From Amarolinea aalborgensis (GTDB lineage: Bacteria; Chloroflexota; Anaerolineae; SSC4; Amarolineaceae): a stretch of 64,000 bases of DNA. The notes under the pieces were generated by a model, which did no database searches, was not told the origin of the DNA, and saw only the letters and a list, made by a program, of their open reading frames with translations. The stretch's first letter is position 1; the number at the start of each line of letters is the position of its first letter. Positions 15,315-24,700 of this stretch are shown one piece after another. The stretch spans positions 62,001-126,000 of the forward strand of contig NZ_UETR01000003.1 in NCBI RefSeq assembly GCF_900491745.1. The letters are read 5' to 3'. The position numbers and the translations under genes are program-made.

Positions 15315-17394
15315 AGAAACTGCGTACCATCGAATTAGGTCATGCCGATCGAGGCAGGCGAGCCGGCACACGAGTACGAGCGACCTCTTGAGCAGCATAG
15401 CCTGGGTCTACGATCTGCGGGTGATCCAAGAGATGAAGGTCATCAACTGGACAGGCGGCGGGACGTTCGTCACGCAGCGAGGGTATGACCCGGCCGATCG
15501 GATGACGCCGTTGGTCTACCCTGGCGGGGAGGCGGTGAATTCTGTTTACAATGACCAGGGGCTGCTGCGGCGCATTTACACCACGGGGCTTGACTATGTG
15601 CAGAGCACGACGTATGATGTGGCAGGGCGGGTGACGCAGCGGGTGTTGGGAAACCCGGCCGTGGTGCAGGTGGGGTTCAGCTACTACCCCTGGACGACCG
15701 TCACCGGGCAAGGGCGCTTGCAGCAGCTGACGGCTGGGATACCGGGGGACCTCAGCAGCTTGCAGAACCTGACCTATGTGTACGATGCGGTCGGCAACGT
15801 GGATTGGATTAAAGACTGGGAGGCTGGCAGCCCACAGCAACAGGACTTCACGTATGACCGGCTGAACCGGTTGGTCAACGCTGTGGCGAGCGGTGGTGCG
15901 AATGGCGTCTACCCAACTGAGACCTATGGCTTCGCTCCCAACGGCAACCTGACCACCAAAACTGGGGTGGGCGCGTACAGCTACGGTGTGCAGGCGAGCA
16001 GTTGCCCAGAGGGTGCGTTGAGCAAGCCGCATGCGGCGGTGACCGCGGGCAGCAGCAGTTACTGCTATGACCAGAATGGCAACATGCGGCGGCGCACAGT
16101 GGGCGGCAGCACGTACACCCTGACCTACGATGCCGAGAGTCGGCTCGTCAGCATCAGCGGCGCGGCGACAGCCAGCTTCGCCTATGACGCCGATGGCAAT
16201 CGCATCAAGAGCGTGCTGAACGGCGAGACGATCACCTACGTCGGTAGCTTGTACGAAAAGAAAGTGGTTGGCAGCACGACGACGCACACGAAATACTACA
16301 CCTTCGGCGACCGGCGCATCGCAGTGCGTGTGGCGGGGACGCTCTCCTGGCTGCTGAGCGATCACCTGGGCAGCACCGCAGTCACCGCGGACGGCGTCAG
16401 CGGGGCGCGCACCGCAGAACTGTGGTACAAACCCTGGGGCGAGTCACGCGGCACGCCCTTCGGCGCGACGCCGACGCTGCGCCGCTTCACCGGGCAGGTG
16501 CTGGACAACGTCGCGGGTGGGTTGTATTTCTACAACGCCAGGTACTACGATCCGGCGTTGGGGCGGTTCATCCAGGCGGATACGATCGTGCCGCAGCCGG
16601 GCAATCCGCAGAGTTTGAATCGGTACAGCTATGTCGGAAATAATCCTCTGCGCTACGTGGATCCTTCGGGTCACCGAGAATGTGAGGGAGCCAGTAACTG
16701 CAACGGGCCTGATCCTGCGCTGCCAGCGGCGCCGCCGGCTTACGGCGGGCCTTGTATCAGCGTCGTGTGTTTGCCAACTCTCACTCCTGCCCCCTCAATG
16801 ATGATGCCTGGAACTCCAGACCCGCAATGGGTTGCTCCAACGGCAACCCCATATGGGGGAGCATGGGTGGGGCCAGGAGGTCCGTGGACGCCAACCTCGA
16901 CACCACATCCGTATGTACCGCCGTCGCAGCGCATCAATCGCCCATCCGTGTATTGGGCGATTGTGGCAGCTTACAATGAATTGCCGCGGGTAGTTTCCAA
17001 ATTCACTCCAGTGACCGCACGCGCGGCAGGGCGAACCGCTGTGTTCGTCCCATTCCCAGAACCGGTCATCAAAACGATGGGAATCGTCGCCAACTATGGC
17101 CCCAATGTGGTGCAACATCTGCGCAACCATGACCACCCCTACGAGGTAGTTACCGACCTGGCGGTGGATACTGGCGGACTGGCGTTTTCTGCGCTGACAA
17201 CTTCGGTGTTGACACCTGTCCTGGCGTTGGCGGGGCAAGCTATGGTTCCCACTGGCGGACAAGTGGTAGGCGGTATCGCTGGATTTCTTGGCGGCTCGAT
17301 TGGCGGTAGCGTTTCCTGGGACGTGCTCATCGCTCCTGTCGTTAGGCCAACGATACGCTCTTGGGTTGGCAGCTACGGCGAGTTTTTCAGATAG
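15253..17394 (+). CDS. Truncated Rhs cassette 4, longest of the array, with Gly-rich C-terminal domain
   Basis: Rhs similarity runs from about 15400 (VTQRGYDPADRMTPLVYPGG) through several YD-type repeats (YDAVGNVDWIKDWEAG, FTYDRLNRLVNAVASGG, YDQNGNMRRRTVGG, LTYDAESRLVSISG) to the core end (LSDHLGSTAVTADG, FTGQVLDNVAGGLYFYNARYY, NRYSYVGNNPLRYVDPSGH). The first 50 codons overlap the preceding membrane-protein gene in another frame and lack Rhs character; ATG 15433 is an alternative start, without a clear ribosome site. The tip of about 240 residues has a Pro/Thr-rich spacer and then hydrophobic Gly-rich helices (GGQVVGGIAGFLGGSIGGSV), suggestive of a membrane-acting or glycine-zipper domain. 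A membrane protein gene follows after nine bases. Confidence 0.75.
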   Translation: MAEHWTWSADVPEIDLAALDRETAYHRIRSCRSRQASRHTSTSDLLSSIAWVYDLRVIQEMKVINWTGGGTFVTQRGYDPADRMTPLVYPGGEAVNSVYNDQGLLRRIYTTGLDYVQSTTYDVAGRVTQRVLGNPAVVQVGFSYYPWTTVTGQGRLQQLTAGIPGDLSSLQNLTYVYDAVGNVDWIKDWEAGSPQQQDFTYDRLNRLVNAVASGGANGVYPTETYGFAPNGNLTTKTGVGAYSYGVQASSCPEGALSKPHAAVTAGSSSYCYDQNGNMRRRTVGGSTYTLTYDAESRLVSISGAATASFAYDADGNRIKSVLNGETITYVGSLYEKKVVGSTTTHTKYYTFGDRRIAVRVAGTLSWLLSDHLGSTAVTADGVSGARTAELWYKPWGESRGTPFGATPTLRRFTGQVLDNVAGGLYFYNARYYDPALGRFIQADTIVPQPGNPQSLNRYSYVGNNPLRYVDPSGHRECEGASNCNGPDPALPAAPPAYGGPCISVVCLPTLTPAPSMMMPGTPDPQWVAPTATPYGGAWVGPGGPWTPTSTPHPYVPPSQRINRPSVYWAIVAAYNELPRVVSKFTPVTARAAGRTAVFVPFPEPVIKTMGIVANYGPNVVQHLRNHDHPYEVVTDLAVDTGGLAFSALTTSVLTPVLALAGQAMVPTGGQVVGGIAGFLGGSIGGSVSWDVLIAPVVRPTIRSWVGSYGEFFR

Positions 17395-17403
17395 GTACCA
17401 GGT

Positions 17404-18111
17404 ATGCGTAAATTTACTGATGCCCACCGCGGCCCTTTCTCGGCGTTTCTGTTTGGTTTGTGCGCTGCACTTATTTCTTTCATGGGAATAGGGTTTTTCA
17501 GCGTAGTCAACGCAAAACTACCTCTTGGACTGTGGCCCTTGTGCCTTTTCTACGTCGTAGCTGGCGCCCTAATAGAATTAGCATCCAATCGGGTGGCTCA
17601 TATCAGGGCGTTCCAGGTTGTTGCTATGACAGGATGGTCTCTCCTCCAGAGTGTGCTTTTGTGGAGAATCCTGTCCGCCGGGCAAACAGAGTTGTTCCAG
17701 GTATTTGCAGGGCTGACAATTGGCGTGATGATCATCGGGCTGATCTTCGTAGGCTATCGAGCGAACCATGATCGGCTTTATCTCGCTGACATTCCACAGG
17801 GTCCTTTTGGCGTGCTGGATAAGCAGACGGGCCTAGTAAATCCTTATGACTCTGAGCCTCCTCTGCGTGAAGCACAAAATCGAACCTCTACCGTGATTGG
17901 CCGTCTATACCGACTCATTCCCCTGGCCGTTGGCTTGTCCACATTGTTGGTTCGGGGTTTGCCTGATTCAGGCATTGCTACTGTGACGACTATGCTCGCC
18001 TTCGTGATGGCCGCAGGGGGATCTCTTGGTAGTGGCGCGTTCTGTTTCTTTCTTGTTACTACACTGCGTTGGGAACATACACACGGGAAGCAGATACGAG
18101 TCAATCGCTAA
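17404..18111 (+). CDS. Membrane protein, candidate immunity for Rhs cassette 4
   Basis: The 235-residue protein has about six hydrophobic segments (FSAFLFGLCAALISFMGIGF, LWPLCLFYVVAGALIEL, FAGLTIGVMIIGLIFVG, LIPLAVGLSTLLVRGL, VTTMLAFVMAAGG, SGAFCFFLVTTL) with a polar loop of about 60 residues between the fourth and fifth. No family is recognised. It starts nine bases after the Rhs cassette 4 stop. Because the tip of that cassette is hydrophobic and Gly-rich, a membrane-embedded immunity partner is plausible, by position only. Confidence 0.6.
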   Translation: MRKFTDAHRGPFSAFLFGLCAALISFMGIGFFSVVNAKLPLGLWPLCLFYVVAGALIELASNRVAHIRAFQVVAMTGWSLLQSVLLWRILSAGQTELFQVFAGLTIGVMIIGLIFVGYRANHDRLYLADIPQGPFGVLDKQTGLVNPYDSEPPLREAQNRTSTVIGRLYRLIPLAVGLSTLLVRGLPDSGIATVTTMLAFVMAAGGSLGSGAFCFFLVTTLRWEHTHGKQIRVNR

Positions 18112-18114
18112 ATT

Positions 18115-18600
18115 CTCAGCAGCGTCACGGCGAGCCACGTCTATGACGGCAGAGCCTGCCCTGAGCGCCGCCGAAGGGGCAACCGGGTGAAGGCGGTGAT
18201 TGGCAGCAGCACGACGGTGTACGCGGGGGCCATCTACGAGCAGACGACCAGCGGAGGCAGTACGACGATCACGAAGTACTACCAGGCTGGCGGTCAGCGG
18301 ATTGCGCTGCGGGTCAACGGGGTGGTGCGCTGGCTGGCGACCGATCACCCTTCGGCAGGCTCAGGGCAGGCCTGGGCAGCACGGCGGGTGGACTTTTGCC
18401 ACGAATGGCACGAATTGCCACGAAGGTAAGAGTTCGATTCGTGAGAATTCGTGAAATTCGTGGCAGAGAAAGCGGTCAACGAGAGCAGAGTTCGGCTGCC
18501 GGAGATTCGCTACAAGCCCCTTCGGCAAGCGTTCGACTGAGCTCGCCGAAGTCGCTGCGCCGCTTCACCGGGCAGGCGCTGGACAGTGTGGCCGGCGGGC
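18115..18600 (+). pseudogene. Decayed Rhs core remnant (cassette 5) with repeat insertions
   Basis: Translated pieces match cassette 2 and other Rhs cores: SVTASHVYDG then GNRVKAVIGSSTTVYAGAIY, GGQRIALRVNGVVRWLATDH, and finally LRRFTGQALDSVAGGLRF, after which the frame falls into a terminator with no unique tip. It is split by inserted repeats at 18151-18177, 18348-18370, 18397-18465 and about 18517-18553; the second shifts the frame. The empty-site sequence can be read from the intact cassettes in this window. No product is expected. Confidence 0.8.
18397..18465. repeat. CACGAAT-type repeat with 10-bp terminal inverted repeats
   Basis: The 69-bp insertion starts TGCCACGAAT and ends ATTCGTGGCA, with further CACGAA and TTCGTG words inside. 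It interrupts the Rhs remnant and resembles in style the CACGGAT repeats at 2645-2870. Confidence 0.7.
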
Positions 18601-18618
18601 TGCGCTTTGACAACCACG

Positions 18619-18655
18619 AAACCGCTGACCGCGAGCATCTCGCGGTCAGCGGTTT
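18619..18655. terminator. Terminator hairpin between Rhs remnant and giant gene
   Basis: A perfect 17-bp stem (AAACCGCTGACCGCGAG, loop CAT, complement) is followed by TTTTA on the plus strand. It lies 48 bases past the end of the giant minus-strand gene and probably works for both converging transcripts. Confidence 0.75.
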
Positions 18656-18702
18656 TATCGTTCACGGCGTTTTGGGAGAAAGCGCCGAGCTGTCGGCGTT
18701 CG

Positions 18703-21700
18703 CTAACAGCTCGTGCCCCAACGCGCCGCCACCATCTGGATATCCACAATCGTCACAAAGCCATCGCCATTGAGATCATAGCCAGCCGGCGCGGGCTGCC
18801 CCCACAGCCCGGCAATCGCGATCAGATCAGCGATGTCAATCACGCCGCTGTGATCGAAGTCAGGACAGATGCCGCCATCCACCCGTATGTCAATCTGCTC
18901 GCTCGACCGCGCCAACATTCCCTCGCCGGCGACGACGGCGAACGCGGTGCGCGTGACCGCCTGCGTGGCCTGCGCCGTCCACGTCAGCGTCACGGGGACG
19001 TCTGGAGCAACGAAGCCGGTCCAGGTCACAGGCTGCGTCAGGGTGATGGCGCCGGTCGAGGCCGCGCCGCTCAACGGATTGAGGCCGTACGTGCTGAAGG
19101 GGAAGGCGACCTCGGCCGTCAGCGGGTAGCTGGTGGTCACCAGGGCGCTGTATGCCACTACGCCGCCCACCACGGTCGTCGTCGGGACGACGCTCAGGCT
19201 GATGCCGTAGTTCGGCTCCACACTGATGCCAACGAAGTCAGGCTTGCTGACGTTGCCGGCTTGATCCACGGCCACGGCCTGCATGAAGTTGAGGCCGACG
19301 GTGATCGGCACCGATGCGCTCCAGGCGCTGCTGTTGACCGTGGCCGTGATGCCGTTGACAAGGACGAAATCCAACCCGGTCTCCTCGGTGACAATGCCGC
19401 TGACGGTGATCAGGCTTTGGCCTACCGGCATGGGCACGGTCGCGGCGTTCAGCGGCGCGGTGATCTGCACCTCGGGCTGCGTCGTGTCGAACACGTCGGC
19501 CACCTTGTAGGCTGACTGACGGGTCGAGGTCATGCCCTGGCTGTCGGTCACGGTCGCCAGCAGGACTTCGTCGCGCACCGTGGCCGTGGGGATGGCAAAC
19601 GTCAGTTGCGCGAAGCCGGTCAGCACCACGCTCTGGCTGAGCAGCGGCGTGCTGTCGGAGGTTGTCACCAGCACCTGCGTCGCGCCGACGCCGAAGAGGC
19701 TGACCGCGCCGCTGCCCGGCTGGCCGGGGCTGTAGACGCCGCGGTCGGCGCCCAAACCGGTGATGGTGGCCGCGCCGACATCCACGGTCGCCGCGTCGCC
19801 GCCCAGGATGTTGCCAGACGCGCTGTCCATGACTTCCAGCACGATCTGGTGCGCGCCAGGCTGTGTCGTATTCAAGATGCCGTGCAGAACGACTGGGGTC
19901 GCCCCCGCCGGCAGGGAGATGATCTGCCGGGCCGCAGCGCCCAGGTCGAGCAGCGCGCCGTCAGGCGCCAGCGCGTAGGCCGAGACCGCTGCGTTGGGCA
20001 CAGGCCGGTTGACGCGCAGCGTGGCCGTGACCGTGATCGGGCTGCCAGGCAGCAGGCCTTGAGGCAAGGGAGCGGCCGGCCCGCGCCGGGGCGCTGCGCT
20101 TGCGCCCGCCGCCTGCACCGCCAACTGCTCGGTTTGCAGATCAACCCCAAACACATCCACCGGCAGGCTGCGCACTTCGCCGTCGTAGCCGTAGGTGAAG
20201 AAGTAGCGCCCACTGCGCACCATGGCCGGCAGCGCGTAATCCATCGTGAAGACGCCTGCGGTGCTGGCAGGCCGGGTGATCGGCACGGTTTCGGTCAGCG
20301 CCAGGCTGGTCCAGAGCACCGATCCCGGCGCGTCCGGGGCCGAGGAGAGCGGGATCGCGGCCGGCGCCAAGACAAAAGCGCCGTCCACGGGCCGCTGCAG
20401 GTGCAAGGTGAGATGCACCGTTTCGCCCGATTGGTAGCGTGCGCGATCCGATTCCAGCCACACGTCAGGATCGTCCCGCACCGGAATCCAACGGCTGTCA
20501 ATGATCAGGTTGTGGCGCGTCTGCTCCGGGCTCAGCGCGTGCGTTTGCACGAGCACGCTCGCGCGGTCGCCGCTGGGGCCAACGTCGAAGGTCCACGGGA
20601 TCACCACATCGTCGCCTGCGCCCAGCCCCACGGTCTGCGTCAGAGTCTGTGTGCCATAACGCAGCGCCACGTCGTAGAGCGCGCTCGCGCCGCTGAGGCC
20701 GTGCAGGGAGATCGTCCAGGTGGCCGGTGTGTTGGGCGCATAGCTGGTCGCGTCGAGGGTTTGGGCCAGGGTCATCTGGATGCCGCTGATGGCAACCGTG
20801 GCGCGCTGTTCGCTGTCGCCGCTGCGCACACTCGCCGCGTAGAGGCCATCCACCAGGTCAGGCGGCGCGGTGACGGTAAAATCATAGGCGGCCGTGGTGT
20901 AGCCCGCCACCGGGGTCAACACTTGGTACTCCTGATCGAACAGCAGGTAGGTCAACGGCATGTCGCCGGCCGGCCCGTTGTTGGTGATGAGGGCCGAAAG
21001 CGTGACCGCGCCGCCCGGGCTGCCGGCCGTGGCCGCCGCCCCGGTGAGCACGGCTTGCGGCGCCCATCGCGGCGCTCCGTTGATGGAAAGCTGGCCGCTG
21101 GCGGCAGCCGCGTCATCGGCCGTGACCAGGCGGCCGCGCAGCGTGTGCCCGCCCGACCGCTGGCTCAAGTCCAGGGTCAGATAGGTCGTATTCGCATCGC
21201 CGGGGTAAAGGGTCAGCGCCGTGGTGGAGACCACCGCGTCGCCGTCTTCGATGACCAGCGCGCCGCGCCAGGGCTGTTCGCTGCTGTAGGCGCTCCTGGC
21301 CGTCACATAGACCTGCTGCGTCTGCTGTTCGTCCATGGGATCAGCCTGCACGTCCACCGTGAGGTGATAGATCGGGGCCACGACGCGGAAGCTCAGCGTG
21401 GCGCTGCCAATCACGTGACCGAGGCGCGCATGGCGCACGGTCAGGCTGGCGCTGTAGTCGCCGACGGGCACGGCGCCCAGCGGCACGCTGATGCTGTTGA
21501 TCCCCGGGGCGATGGTGCGCAGCTCGGAGCCGGCGCGGCTGACCGGGCCGCTCAGGCTGTAGTCGGCCACGACATCGAAAGTGGCCGGGCTGGCGTTATC
21601 GAGCACAAAGGCCAGGCCGGCGTTATCGCCCTGCACCAGGTCAGGCCCGGCGCTGGGTCGTTGACCCGCGCCGATGAGACTGCCCTCGTTACGCAGCACG

Positions 21701-24700
21701 CCGGTCGGGGTGATGGTCGCGCTGACGGTCTGGTCCGCAACCTGCAGCACAATGTTATCCGTGCGGCTGACGTCGCCGCTGTAAACGACGCTGACGGTGT
21801 AGGCGCCCGCCAGGGTCGGCGTGACGCTGCGGGTCAGGGTGGTGTCTTGGCCCGGGTCGAGCTGGATGGCCTGCGGGCCATTGCCGATGTCTACGGTGGC
21901 GAGGGCCGGGACTGCCCCCGCGTTATTCAGAAAGACCTGCAGATCGGCCGTTTCGCCCAGGGCAATGCTGGCCGGTACGAATTGACCGCTGGCGGCCAAC
22001 GTGGCCGGGTTGATCTGCACGACCGTGGCGACGCTGAGCGCGCCTTCGGTCGTCGCGGTGTAAACCACCGATCCGGCCGGCGGCGTGGGGTCGTTGGCGC
22101 TGAAGCTGGCCTGCGCGCCTGGCGGGATGTTGGGCAAAGTCGCCGTGTAGATCGTCGCGCCATCGCTGCGCGTGATCGTCACCGGCAGCGTACGCGTGAC
22201 GCCGGCGCTGTTGTTGACCGAGCCGGTCAGATGAACCGTCGCCAGGGCGTCATCCGCGGGGTAGCCCGGCAGATTGGCGCGATAGCGTGCCCGATCGGCC
22301 GTCAGGGTCAGGCCAATCTCGTTGACCGCAAACGCGTGGCTGGCGCGCGCCAGGATTTGGCGGCTGCTGGGAGGCGCTGCGGCCGGTTGTGACCCAAAGA
22401 GCGTGCCTTCCAGGAGCAGCGCGCCGCGCGCGCGCGGATCGTCCAGCAGATTGGGCGCATCCAGCACGCGCGGGTAGGTCAACACGCCGGCGCCATTGAC
22501 CGCCTGCCATTCCTCACGCAGGACGATCGGGTCGCCCTGGGTGTCGGCGCTGCCGATGGGGGCGGCAGCCTGCAGGGCGTAGAAGACCGTTTCGGAATCG
22601 GGGCGCTGAGCCTGGGCGCCAGCAGCTCCAGCCTGCCGTGTTTCCCCCGGCGTGTAGCCGCCGACCAGGCCGGCGCTGCTCAGCGCCAGCGATTCGACGC
22701 TCGCCGGCAGATTGGCCGCGACGGTGTCTTGCTCGGAGAGGACCGTGCCGTCCAGCGCCACCAGCATCAGCTTAGACGACCCACCAAACCTATTCATGCG
22801 ATAGATCACCAGGCGGTCGGCCGCGCCCACCATGACGTACTCCTGATTCTCGTACGCCAGCAGCGAACGCCGGATGCCGGTATTCAGGTTGAGGCCCTCG
22901 ATGCTGTCCAGGCGCCCCGTGTCAGAGTAGACGCGTGTGGCCAGGAACAGCTCATGATCGGTCAGGACGGTGCTGGCCGGATCGAACTGGGCCTCAGGGA
23001 AAACGGTGCTGCTGGTCTCGTCGCCGGTGGGCGCCGCAAACGCCACGGTATGCTGCTCATACTGGTTTGCCATCGGATTGTAGGTCCAGTAATACGTCAC
23101 GACGTAGCCGGAATTGGCGACGACCAGCGACGGACTCTCTGGCAGGGTCACGCTCCACAGGGCATCACCCGTGCCAATGTCATACGCGTTGAGGCTATTG
23201 TTGACGCCAACGAAGAGACGCCCATCAGCCAGGAGCGCGTCGTTGGCGCTGGCCGCGATGGTGCGTAGAGTGTTGCCGCCATCAGGATCGAGCACCTCGA
23301 AACCATTGTTGGTGCGCACAACCAACGCCGTGTCGGAGGCCAAGAGCAGACCGGGGTTGTCGAGCGTGCGCGACCAAACCAGCGCGCCGCTGTGAACATC
23401 GTACGCGGCGATGGCGCCCTCATAGCCACGCGTGACGACGGCATAGCGATGGTTGATGACGAGGCGGTTGGCATCGGGAATTTCCAGCGGGCCCCAGCGC
23501 GCATCGCCGCTGGTGCTGTCCAGCGCGACCAGGCGCCTGGGCAGGTTGGTGTTGCTATCGGCAGCCAGAAGCAGAATCACCAGGTCATCCACGGCCGCGG
23601 GCAGCGCACCCGGATCGCCTGACACGGTCCACGTGGCGGTAAACGGCGCGGTTGCGGTCTGGGCAATGTGCCCGCTGCGCCCCGCGTCGCCCTGTTGGCT
23701 GAACCATCCATCCCAGCCGCCGACGCGCGGGCTGGGCTTGAGCACGCGCAGGCGCAAACTGGCGCCGGCCAGGGCGGTCGGCGTGGTCACGGTGCTCGTG
23801 GTGGTGACGGTGTCGGTGGGCGCGTACACATCCGCATCGGTGACGACCCCCAGCGCCGCGCTGGCGCCGGTCACGGCTACGGCCTGGCGCAGAGAAACGA
23901 AGCTGTTGACTCGATCGCGTCCCTGGGCTGCCAGGTGGTAGGAACCGGAACGTACGCCCTGGGGAACCGTGAGCGTGAACGCGCGCGTGACGCTCAGCGG
24001 GAGCGTCTCCGTGATGGCGAGCGAGACGACCTGGATGTCATCGGCGTCCAGCAGGGATAGGCTGCCGGTCAAGGTCGTGCTGATGCCGCCGCGGTTCGTC
24101 AGAGAGACCGGCAGCGATGCCCCGGCCTGCACGTTTCCTGGGGCATCGAGGACAAGATCGTAGGGCGCCGCACGGAATGTGGCGCTGGTGTACCAGCTGT
24201 TGAGCCGCGGGGTGCTGACCTCCAACCCGTAGTTGCCGCTCTTGGGCAAATCGGGCACCGTCAGTGTCACTTCCAACCCGTCCGCTGTCACCGTAGCGGT
24301 TGGCACGCTGGTGAAATAGGTGAAGCTGTAATCCTGGCTGTGCAGGTAGATGTTGTAAGGGCCGCCCGCTGGCAGCTGCGCGCCCGTGGGCGGCGGCACG
24401 ATGCGTGCGGTCAGCGCCTGACCGGCGTTCACCTGCGCGTCGGCCACTGTCAGACCGGGCGCGTTGACCGTCAGGGGGAAGCTGTAGGCGGTTGTTGACG
24501 CGCTGGCCGCGGCTCGACTGAGCTCGCCGAAGTCGCCCGTGATCTGCGAGGTCATGCTGACGACGACGGTGTAGTAGGCGTAGAGATCGAGGCTGGCCGG
24601 CAAGTCAAGGTCCAGATCCAGCGTTTGGAAACCACCGCCAATCGGTACGGTGATGACTGGCCCGGCGCTCAGAGGAGAGCCGTACAGGTTGAGGATGGTT

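Noticed and set aside
13016..18111. Full-length Rhs/Tc or insecticidal toxin genes.
   Set aside because: Only the last parts of the Rhs cores are present, and the N-terminal repeats and secretion domains are missing.
19606..22392. A 928-codon open frame on the plus strand, and other long ones (25162-26667, 27262-28332), opposite the giant gene.
   Set aside because: They are antisense shadows of a GC-rich gene: Arg/Gly/His-rich translations without domains, while the minus strand shows clear repeats, a signal peptide and a dockerin.
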